From NCBI RefSeq assembly GCF_013391475.1, contig NZ_JACBAZ010000004.1, forward strand, positions 310,001 through 374,000: a stretch of 64,000 bases of DNA, written 5' to 3'. Under the pieces are notes generated by a model. That model saw only the letters and a program-made list of their open reading frames with translations. It ran no database searches and had not been told where the DNA came from. Each line of letters opens with the position of its first letter. The first letter of the stretch is position 1. Both the position numbers and the translations under genes were made by a program. Source of the stretch: Oceaniferula marina (GTDB lineage Bacteria; Verrucomicrobiota; Verrucomicrobiia; Verrucomicrobiales; Akkermansiaceae). This document shows positions 46,023 through 53,226 of the stretch, piece after piece.

Positions 46023-47276
46023 TCAAGGGTGAACCTCAATGGTCGGATCCCCCAACAAGTTGAGCTCGACCAGACACATGTGGTAATTGGCCGAGGCCTT
46101 CGCCTTTTCGGCCAACTTGGCTTTGGTTTTCATCAGGGCCTCGCCAGTGCTGAGCTTCTGGCCAATTCCCATTTCCCAGAAATAGGTCATCGTGCGAGTG
46201 GTTCCGTCCATTTTACCCTCCCACATCATCAAAGGGAAGCTCTCACGGGGATTGACAAAGTGAGGTTTCCCCTCACGACACGGTGCCACAATGGCAATCG
46301 CACCAGCGTCAGGAACGCGCAACATCGACTCGGCAATGCAAGGGTCTTTAACCGCATCGTAGTGCCCGGTAAAACAGGAGACGGTAGTGATGATCGGGTA
46401 GGCATCCTTGTTGGTCAATTTGGCCACATGTTTCCTAGTGAATTTCTGATGTTTCTCCAACACCCAGCAGTCCAACAATCCGTGACCGTGAAAGTGATAC
46501 TTTCCAGTCTGCTTACTATTGAGCATCTTGACCCAATTGTCAGGATTAAGGTCGTAATCTCCGGGTTTCGCATCGTCCCACGGCGTCTCGTGTGAAAAAT
46601 ATCGAGACATTTCGCCTCCCTTCAGCACCTTCGACACGTGGTCATCCCAACTGCGTCGCACCTTGGGATAGGCCCCCTTGACCTCACAGGTGTAGATGAA
46701 GTTTTTGCCAAAAGCACCCTTCGGGTAGCGGGACTCGTAAGCCACCACCTTGTCGGTGTAAGCCTTGACGTCTTCTGCCGTCCGAACCGGAATCCGCCCC
46801 AAGCCCACACTTCCATCAGGATAAGAAATCGCCACTTTATCCTCCTCGAACTCACCATAAATACCGTCTCCGTCCGCATCCCAATTCGTAGGTGAGAGGT
46901 AGTAAATATCCGTCGGAATATCACGTTTCTCCCCCCACATGTTGATGTGGACCGTGTCCCGGTCCGGAACGACACCCTTGCCACCCGGCAAACTATCACC
47001 ACCAAGCACCACCCATCGCAGTCCACCGGCATCGATGTGCTTGCGCACGCACTGACGGATTTTTTCCTGAATATCCGGCCCTGGATAGATTTTTTCGATC
47101 TCCTCTGTGGTGACGACCTTGACCGGCTTACCCTGTTTCTGCTTCCAGATCGCATAGGGTTTCCAAGCATCAGCAAGCTCTGGAGAGGTGACCAATAATA
47201 CCTTTGCCGGTTTCTCGTCAGCAATAAGAGGCAACGATAAAATCGCAGTTAAATAGATTAAAACCCTGGGGATCAT
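46023..47276 (-). CDS. Secreted C25 (gingipain-like) cysteine peptidase
   Basis: 417 residues with a signal peptide (about 1-19). The gingipain fold shows in 'VLLVTSPELADAW', 'ADGDGIYGEFEED', 'VGLGRIPVRTAEDV' (the family's GRIPV region), the catalytic His in 'HFHGHGLLDC' (about residue 264) and the catalytic Cys in 'TTVSCFTGHYD' (about 300). The C-terminus ends 'NLLGDPTIEVHP', close to the end of the catalytic domain, so the Ig-like and sorting domains of Porphyromonas gingipains are absent. It probably cuts after Arg or Lys outside the cell; specificity is inferred from the family. It is followed, on the opposite side, by a small secreted protein gene. Confidence 0.85.
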   Translation of the reverse strand: MIPRVLIYLTAILSLPLIADEKPAKVLLVTSPELADAWKPYAIWKQKQGKPVKVVTTEEIEKIYPGPDIQEKIRQCVRKHIDAGGLRWVVLGGDSLPGGKGVVPDRDTVHINMWGEKRDIPTDIYYLSPTNWDADGDGIYGEFEEDKVAISYPDGSVGLGRIPVRTAEDVKAYTDKVVAYESRYPKGAFGKNFIYTCEVKGAYPKVRRSWDDHVSKVLKGGEMSRYFSHETPWDDAKPGDYDLNPDNWVKMLNSKQTGKYHFHGHGLLDCWVLEKHQKFTRKHVAKLTNKDAYPIITTVSCFTGHYDAVKDPCIAESMLRVPDAGAIAIVAPCREGKPHFVNPRESFPLMMWEGKMDGTTRTMTYFWEMGIGQKLSTGEALMKTKAKLAEKAKASANYHMCLVELNLLGDPTIEVHP

Positions 47277-47348
47277 AAAAATAAAAGAAGTTCATCACAT
47301 CAGCGCCCCGTGTCGCGCTACCTGTCTTTTTCTCTATTCTCTCTCAAA

Positions 47349-47765
47349 TCACTGCTCATTTTTCTCTTCATCCAAAGGAGCCACAGTGAAATGGGTTACT
47401 TTTTCAACCACCTTCACGGCTTCAAAAATCTTACCACTGTCCCTAGACACCAACTCTCCGTTAGACAGTTTGAACTTGGTCTCACAATGAATGGTCAGAT
47501 TGTATTTGGCCTTCCCATCCTTCGATTCCACAACAAAAGAATAGGGAGCGATCCGCAAACCTCCCAGATTTTTGAAATGATTTCCCAGTCGAGTTGCAAA
47601 GCCTGAGTCAGGGAGTTTAAACGATTTCTCTATCAGCTTTTTCAGCGTTGGTTGCTGCACCAGCAAAGGAGCCACTTGATCCTGATAGGAGACCGAACCT
47701 CCTGCCAGCAGTTTCGAAGGCATCCACACCAACAAACCAAGACAAAACACACACAACGTTTTCAT
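47349..47765 (-). CDS. Small secreted protein, function unknown
   Basis: 138 residues from the ATG at 47765 (MKTLCVFCLGLLVWMPSKLL), which begins a signal peptide. The mature part (about 118 residues) is Lys-rich with no recognisable domain; one Cys lies in 'LTIHCETKFKL'. It lies between the PLP enzyme gene and the C25 peptidase gene on the same strand, 72 bp upstream of the peptidase gene. It could be an accessory or inhibitor of the peptidase, which is speculation based only on adjacency and shared secretion. Confidence 0.7.
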   Translation of the reverse strand: MKTLCVFCLGLLVWMPSKLLAGGSVSYQDQVAPLLVQQPTLKKLIEKSFKLPDSGFATRLGNHFKNLGGLRIAPYSFVVESKDGKAKYNLTIHCETKFKLSNGELVSRDSGKIFEAVKVVEKVTHFTVAPLDEEKNEQ

Positions 47766-47803
47766 AAGGGATACAACTAAACCTAACACCCGAAACGGGC
47801 AAA

Positions 47804-47842
47804 GAAAAAAATGGCCGCTGCATCCATCATGGATCCAGCGGC
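47804..47842 (-). terminator. Rho-independent terminator after the sulfhydrylase gene
   Basis: GCCGCTG (47814-47820) pairs with CAGCGGC (47836-47842), extended by ATCCAT/ATGGAT inside; on the minus strand it is followed by CATTTTTTT. It lies just past the stop of the PLP enzyme gene. Confidence 0.8.
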
Positions 47843-47859
47843 ATTCAAATATACGCCCA

Positions 47860-49149
47860 CTAACTCGAAGCGAGCTTCAGAGCCTGATCAAGGTCGGCGA
47901 GGATATCGTCAATGTGTTCAATCCCCACACTGAGACGAATCAATCCGGGAGAAATACCACCCGCAAGTTGCTGCTCAACATTCAGCTGACTATGGGTCGT
48001 GGTAGCCGGATGAATCGCCAAACTCTTGGCGTCCCCGACATTGGCCAGGTGAAGGAACAACTTCAGACCTTCGATAAACTTCTGCCCGGCTTCGCTGCCA
48101 TCTTTCAATTCGAAGACGACCATTCCGCCGCCCTTGCCCTTGAGATATTTCTGACACCGTCCGTATTCGGGATCGCTTGTCAAACCGGGGAACCGAACCC
48201 ACTCGACGGCCTCGTGGCCCTGCAAGTATTCAGCAACCTTGAGCGCATTCTCCGAATGGCGTTCGACGCGAAGCGGCAGAGTTTCGATACCTTGCAAGAA
48301 CTGCCAGGCATTATCCGGGCTGATGCAGGCGCCGAGGTTGCGCAATGGAACCGTCCGCATCCGCAAAATAAAGGCCAGCGGAGCCAGCGGCTCCGGCAAA
48401 TCATGCCCCCAACGTAAACCGTGATACGAGTTATCCGGCTCATCATACAACGGATGTTTACCCGCCCCCCAGTTAAACCTTCCAGAATCCACTACAATCC
48501 CTCCGATGCCGATTCCGTGACCGCCAAACCACTTGGTCAAAGAATGCACAACGATATCCGCACCGTGCTCAAGCGGATTGGTCAAATACGGTGTGGAAAA
48601 CGTGGCATCCACAATGAGAGGAATCCCATGCGCTTTGGCAACGGCAGCAATCGCCTCCAAGTCGGCGACCTCCAAGGCCGGGTTGGAAACCGTCTCACAG
48701 AACAAAGCCCGAGTGTTTTCATCGATGGCAGCTTCGAAGTTGGCAGGGTCCGTGGAATCGACCAAGGTGACATCAATCCCCATCTTCGGAAGGATATCGT
48801 TAAACATCGTATAGCTGCCACCATAGAGATTCCTTGCGGAAACAATATTATCTCCAGCTTCAGCCAGGTTGATGATCGTATTGTGAATCGCTGCCGTGCC
48901 GGAAGCAAAAGCCAAGCCTCCCATTTCAGGAGCCCCCTCCAACAAACAAACGCGCTTTTCCAACACGTCAGTGGTTGGGTTCATCAGTCGAGAATAAATG
49001 TTCCCCAACTCCTTGAGCGCAAACAAATTCGCCGCATGCTCAGTAGAATTAAAGGTAAATGACGATGTGCGATAGACAGGAACCGCACAGGCATTTGTCG
49101 TCGGGTCGGGCTGCTGCCCGCCATGAAGGCATAAGGTTTCAAGTTTCAT
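47860..49149 (-). CDS. metY: O-acetylhomoserine aminocarboxypropyltransferase (sulfhydrylase)
   Basis: 429 residues from the ATG at 49149 (MKLETLCLHGGQQPDPTTNACAVP split at residue 20), the usual start of the family. A Cys/Met metabolism PLP enzyme: 'AVPVYRTSSFTFNSTEHAA', 'GNIYSRLMNPTTDVLEKR', 'FASGTAAIHNTI', PLP-ring region 'LIVDATFSTPYLTNPLEHGAD' region around Asp, and the Schiff-base Lys in 'HSLTKWFGGHG'. The C-terminus has 'HPATTTHSQL' and 'LIRLSVGIEHIDDI'. It makes homocysteine from O-acetylhomoserine and sulfide. The C-terminal half is like other MetY proteins. I found no SAM riboswitch in the 200 bp upstream. MetB/MetC-type relatives are the main alternative. Confidence 0.92.
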   Translation of the reverse strand: MKLETLCLHGGQQPDPTTNACAVPVYRTSSFTFNSTEHAANLFALKELGNIYSRLMNPTTDVLEKRVCLLEGAPEMGGLAFASGTAAIHNTIINLAEAGDNIVSARNLYGGSYTMFNDILPKMGIDVTLVDSTDPANFEAAIDENTRALFCETVSNPALEVADLEAIAAVAKAHGIPLIVDATFSTPYLTNPLEHGADIVVHSLTKWFGGHGIGIGGIVVDSGRFNWGAGKHPLYDEPDNSYHGLRWGHDLPEPLAPLAFILRMRTVPLRNLGACISPDNAWQFLQGIETLPLRVERHSENALKVAEYLQGHEAVEWVRFPGLTSDPEYGRCQKYLKGKGGGMVVFELKDGSEAGQKFIEGLKLFLHLANVGDAKSLAIHPATTTHSQLNVEQQLAGGISPGLIRLSVGIEHIDDILADLDQALKLASS

Positions 49150-49356
49150 ATGAGTGCGAATCGATAGCACAGGAAACGTAAACTGCAAAGACCGTATTGT
49201 GACCTGTGCAAGCAGAGCTCCTACATTAGGGTGATGATCTCGGTGATACCTGCGGCTCTGACAAGATTCCAAAACTGTACCAAACGGGCCTCGAAACAGA
49301 AAGACAGGGCGATCCGACAACGTAAGCTTGCATCATCCACCATCCAAAACGCACAC

Positions 49357-50643
49357 ATGAAACGCAGAACCTTTCTCGGATCCCTCGCCGCCGCCAGTAG
49401 TATCTCAGGTATCGCCGCCGCTGATGAACCCAAAGCGCCGGGAGTCGACAACGTCAAACTCCTAAGCCCACCCGTTATTCAAAACCCGGGTGAAGATGCC
49501 TTTACTGTTGCTTGGGCCGTCAGCGGCATGGCCACCGGATGGGTCGAATGGGGAACCACACCAGAATTAGGAAAGCAGAGTATCCCCGCCCATCACGGGC
49601 TGATGAGCATGAGCGAATACGCGCTCTCCGCACGAATCGAAAACCTTCCAACCGACACGCCGATTTACTACCGGACGGTCACCATCCCCATTCACTACAA
49701 AAACGCCTACGCCATCGAGCGAGGTACACCACTCGTGGGGAAGACCCGCAAACTCAAATTGCCCACGGCCGAGGCCTCCAGCTGCAGCCTGACCATGGTC
49801 AACGATACCCACGATCACGCAGACACCCTCAACGCTCTGGCCAAACGCATCGAAGCAATCAACCCGGACGCCCATCTCTGGAATGGAGACGCGTGTAACG
49901 ACTTTCACAACCCACAGCTCATGGCCAGAATCTGCCTGACACCGGGGCAGCACAAAGACCAGCCCGAACACGGAGGCTGGGCATCCACCCGCCCACTCCT
50001 TTTTGTTCCTGGAAACCACGACGTCCGCGGTAGAGATGCTCGCACCATGCCCGAGGCCTTAACTCCCTGGCCACTGAACGATGACGACCCTCATCGCTTG
50101 GCCCCCACCCCCTTGGCCATGGGCCGTTACTGCTTTGCCAAACGCATTGGGCCAGTGGCCATTATCGGTCTGGATACAGGAGAAGACAAACCGGACAACC
50201 GCGATGTCTTCGGCGGCATGGCAGCCTATGAACCTTACCGGGAGGCTCAACGTGATTGGCTCCTCAAGGTTCTCCAACAAAACGAAATCAAAAACGCTCC
50301 CTATCTGCTCGCGTTCTGCCACATCCCTCTGATTGGTCTTGAGGGAGAAAACGACGGCACCGGGGACACAGGCTACGCTTCCTACTCAGGCTTTGGGCAG
50401 CAGCTCTGGCTCAAACCACTGGTCGATGCCGGCTGCCAAATGCTTTTCAGCGGTCACACCCACCGTCACAGAATTGACAAACCCAGCCAAGCGTTCCCGA
50501 TCTATCAAGTTGTCGGGGGAGGCCCGAAAACCAAGGATGCACGCCTCATTCACATTCAGGCAGACAACAAACAACTGAACGTCAAGGTTGAGGATCTCAA
50601 CCAGACCACCGTCAATGCCGTCACGCTGAAACCAAGGAGCTAA
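49357..50643 (+). CDS. Tat-exported calcineurin-like metallophosphoesterase
   Basis: 428 residues from the ATG at 49357 (MKRRTFLGSLAAASSISG); an upstream in-frame ATG at 49231 adds no sensible sequence. The twin-arginine motif RRTFLGS marks a Tat substrate, suited to a metal cofactor enzyme folded in the cytoplasm. A fibronectin-like N-terminal part (about 30-135) precedes the phosphoesterase, whose metal ligands lie in 'VNDTHDHADT', 'WNGDACNDF', 'FVPGNHDVRG', 'LAFCHIPLIG' and 'FSGHTHRHR'. These proteins resemble purple acid phosphatases and related esterases; the substrate is unknown. The leader AACGCACAC before the ATG is CA-rich, without an SD. Confidence 0.92.
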   Translation: MKRRTFLGSLAAASSISGIAAADEPKAPGVDNVKLLSPPVIQNPGEDAFTVAWAVSGMATGWVEWGTTPELGKQSIPAHHGLMSMSEYALSARIENLPTDTPIYYRTVTIPIHYKNAYAIERGTPLVGKTRKLKLPTAEASSCSLTMVNDTHDHADTLNALAKRIEAINPDAHLWNGDACNDFHNPQLMARICLTPGQHKDQPEHGGWASTRPLLFVPGNHDVRGRDARTMPEALTPWPLNDDDPHRLAPTPLAMGRYCFAKRIGPVAIIGLDTGEDKPDNRDVFGGMAAYEPYREAQRDWLLKVLQQNEIKNAPYLLAFCHIPLIGLEGENDGTGDTGYASYSGFGQQLWLKPLVDAGCQMLFSGHTHRHRIDKPSQAFPIYQVVGGGPKTKDARLIHIQADNKQLNVKVEDLNQTTVNAVTLKPRS

Positions 50644-50742
50644 TGGATCACCATCCATACCTCCTTTCAACTGAGCATTAAGAAAATACTTTCTCACTCA
50701 ACACCTGTGCCGTTCGCAATGGAGAGCAACCTCCCCCTGCAA

Positions 50743-52548
50743 TCAAAATGACCCCTTGACCGTAAAGTCCCCACGCATCACTCGCTTGATGTCTTTGGGC
50801 AGCAGGGCTTTTTGATAGATCGCCAAATCCGATACCAGACCTTCATAGTTGTTACCCACCACCAAGGGGCTCTCACCGAGGCCAAAGTACCAGATTTTGG
50901 TTGGCCAGTCTTGGTTTTGGCCCAGATCGATAGCTCTCACAACATAGACGGTTTTCACTGACTCCCCGTTCAGGTAAAACTGCACCAAAGCACTGCCACC
51001 AGCCGGTCGCCAGACCATTGCCAGGTGCGTCCACTCCAATTCTTTCACCGGGCGCTCCGCACGAGCACTACCAACCCCGAAGTAGTTGAAGGCCAAATGC
51101 ATTCCAGGGTCTGCCTGATTAAACGAACCTTCACCAAAACGATCACCGGCAAGCATGATCTCCCGCTCACCGTATGGCAGCGAGCTCTCATGGCTTGTTC
51201 CAAGCGCTGAACACCACGTTTGATTCAAATCACCGCGGAGCAACAACCCGCCCCCATCACTGCCTTTGTCAGGCTTCAGCCATACCGCCATGGTGAATGG
51301 CTTTCTGGTCCAGCTGGTCTGGGGAGCCCGCAGCATCAAATGGTCCTCCACGCCGTCGAAATACAGACACTCACCACGCTCAGGATCCCGGGTCCACTGA
51401 GCGCCATAAAGTTTGCCATGATGCTCCCCCCCGCTCGAGTCGGCCAGAATTGTTCCCCTACCAAGCCGCATTCGCCACAAGGCGTCCAAACCTTCGGTTT
51501 TTTCCACAAGCTCGTAGCTCAAGGCTCCTGAATACGGCGAAAAGGACACCAAACCCAATGGCACGATCAGCAAAAGAAACAAGCCGGCAAACTTTCTGGT
51601 CGAGGCCTGCGTCAACGGCAAGCGGCTTTTCTCCTTTTGTACGATCGAAAACATCCTCGCCCGCAACTGCGCCGGTGACGCCACTTTCGACACCACCCCA
51701 GCCGCCCCTCCCGGCACACCACCACGCACACTTGCGAGTAAAACCTCCCCATACTTGGATGCCGGATAGCCAGCCCTAAGCACGGTGTCATCACAGGATT
51801 TTTCCACCTGCAAGTCATAGGCCCGCAATGCAAGCCATACCAGAGGATTGAACCAGAACACAATCGCCAACAACTCCAGAACCATTCGCCAGGGGATATC
51901 ACGGCGACGGATATGCTCGAGTTCATGCAAGAGAATCATGTCGCGATGCTCCCTGGGCAAATCCGGAAAATGAGACGGCAACAAAATCGCTGGGCGCAAG
52001 ATCCCCGTCGTCTGAGGACCTTTGATCAACTGGTTGTACAACAACCATGGTACTCTCTTAAGCGAAAGACTCTCACACAGTTCTCTAAAATCATGAACCA
52101 CCACGTCATCCGATGAAGCTGGGGTCGAACTCGAAAAACGTAAACGGGAATTCATCGAACTCCACAAGCGCACCACCAAAAAAGCGACCGCTCCGAGCCC
52201 CCACAATCCTAGAAAAACCTGCTTACGGGTCCAGCCACTCTCTTTGCCCAAGACAATCTCCGATGCTGGAACCGGCAAGGGATTGTTTTTATCGTATTCC
52301 GCCAAGGCTTCGATCTCATCCGGAAAGGCCCCACTAGCCTCCAGCCATGGCATCGTAATTTTCACGTGCAAGGGTAACCCATCCAGAAACGGCGTCAGAG
52401 GAAGCGAAACCAAAACACATAAAAGCAGCAAGCCAACCACCGATGATGAGGTTCGGCGGGATACAAAAACAGCGAGCAAGACCGCAGGCAAGGCCAAGCT
52501 TGCTTTCAAGCTCGCCAGTACTAGCCAGTGGTAAAAATCAGTCGGCAC
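50743..52548 (-). CDS. BlaR1-type M56 peptidase sensor with LamG-like extracytoplasmic domain
   Basis: 601 residues. N-terminal membrane part with about four helices and a zinc peptidase site 'LLHELEHIRRRD' (HELEH, about residues 208-212), then 'EKSCDDTVLRAGYPASKYGEVLL' region, as in BlaR1/MecR1. After a further membrane segment (about 318-337) a LamG/concanavalin-like domain occupies 345-595 ('GILADSSGGEHHGKLYGAQW', 'TSWTRKPFTMAVWLKPDKG', 'SDLAIYQKALLPKDIKRVM'). In classical BlaR1 the extracytoplasmic sensor is a penicillin-binding domain; here a lectin-like domain takes its place. It lies 31 bp after a BlaI-type repressor gene, so the pair probably forms a signal system that responds to a glycan or wall fragment. 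Confidence 0.88.
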   Translation of the reverse strand: MPTDFYHWLVLASLKASLALPAVLLAVFVSRRTSSSVVGLLLLCVLVSLPLTPFLDGLPLHVKITMPWLEASGAFPDEIEALAEYDKNNPLPVPASEIVLGKESGWTRKQVFLGLWGLGAVAFLVVRLWSSMNSRLRFSSSTPASSDDVVVHDFRELCESLSLKRVPWLLYNQLIKGPQTTGILRPAILLPSHFPDLPREHRDMILLHELEHIRRRDIPWRMVLELLAIVFWFNPLVWLALRAYDLQVEKSCDDTVLRAGYPASKYGEVLLASVRGGVPGGAAGVVSKVASPAQLRARMFSIVQKEKSRLPLTQASTRKFAGLFLLLIVPLGLVSFSPYSGALSYELVEKTEGLDALWRMRLGRGTILADSSGGEHHGKLYGAQWTRDPERGECLYFDGVEDHLMLRAPQTSWTRKPFTMAVWLKPDKGSDGGGLLLRGDLNQTWCSALGTSHESSLPYGEREIMLAGDRFGEGSFNQADPGMHLAFNYFGVGSARAERPVKELEWTHLAMVWRPAGGSALVQFYLNGESVKTVYVVRAIDLGQNQDWPTKIWYFGLGESPLVVGNNYEGLVSDLAIYQKALLPKDIKRVMRGDFTVKGSF

Positions 52549-52578
52549 AATCGGGATACGTCAGGGTGATGCAAACAA

Positions 52579-52980
52579 TCAGTCTTGATCGTTTGTAGCA
52601 TCCTGCACCAGCTTTTCAAGATAAGCTAACTCCCGTTTGTCCAAACTCTTTCCCTCGCGCTGGACAAAAGTCGCAATTCCCAAAGTAGGTGAGCCATTGA
52701 AAAAAGATCCAAAGGCTTTTTTTAGCAAACTCAAACCCACCTCCGTGGTGTTTGCCACTGCCGAATAATAGTAGCGGTTCCCCCGCTTCTCCATTTGCAA
52801 AAAACCCTTCTCTTCCAGAATCGACAAATACCGACGCGCCCCTGAGTAGGATATCGGCGTTTCAATTTCCTTCTCTACCTTTTCGGCTGAAACCTCACCA
52901 TGCTCGTGCACGAGGTACATCACCTCCCGCTCGCGCCGGCTCAGGTTTTCAAAATCAGGCTTTTTTTTGGGACTTGCCAT
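52579..52980 (-). CDS. BlaI/MecI-family transcriptional repressor
   Basis: 133 residues from the ATG at 52980 (MASPKKKPDFENLS); in-frame sequence further upstream is not conserved. The winged helix DNA-binding part is 'LSRREREVMYLVHEHGEVSAEKV' region, with recognition helix 'SYSGARRYLSILEEKGFLQ' and wing 'KRGNRYYYSAV', and a C-terminal dimerisation helix pair. In BlaI the cleavage site for BlaR1 lies at the end of the DNA-binding part. The gene immediately precedes the BlaR1-type sensor gene, and its own promoter region is shared with the GH29 fucosidase on the other strand. Confidence 0.93.
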   Translation of the reverse strand: MASPKKKPDFENLSRREREVMYLVHEHGEVSAEKVEKEIETPISYSGARRYLSILEEKGFLQMEKRGNRYYYSAVANTTEVGLSLLKKAFGSFFNGSPTLGIATFVQREGKSLDKRELAYLEKLVQDATNDQD

Positions 52981-53226
52981 AATACTACGATCTCTCCGTT
53001 GATTGCAACTTCGTGTGCACCATAATATGCATTTCATCCGAGGTCTAGGCTATTCTCTCGTTAATTTTGGCATAGTCAGGCACATATTTAGCCTAAATAC
53101 CAGCACCTGAAATCCAGAGGCATCAAAATACAACTCCCACCCAAGAAAAAACGCACACCACCTAAAGTGCATATTTTTTTGCACTTGACCGAAATCTGTA
53201 ATTTTGAAATACCACGGACACACACC
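52981..53226. promoter_or_regulatory. Divergent control region between blaI and the GH29 gene
   Basis: Holds a perfect 7-bp inverted repeat AAGTGCA-N8-TGCACTT at 53165-53186 directly before a possible -35 (TTGACC, 53185-53190) of the fucosidase gene. A second TGCA-N8-TGCA site lies at 53016-53031, close to the blaI side, and TAGGCTA/TAGCCTA at 53046-53052 and 53089-53095 form another inverted repeat. The first two could be operators of one dimeric regulator serving both genes, BlaI being the obvious candidate. This is inference. The classical BlaI site TACA-TGTA was not found. Confidence 0.4.

Noticed and set aside
49150-49356. Possible SAM riboswitch upstream of the metY-type gene
   Set aside because: The conserved SAM-I and SAM-II core sequences could not be found on the minus strand of this gap.
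53010-53035. Sigma-54 promoter from GTGCAC...TGCA spacing
   Set aside because: The distance between the GC and GC elements is one base off the strict sigma-54 spacing, and the -24 GG is absent.
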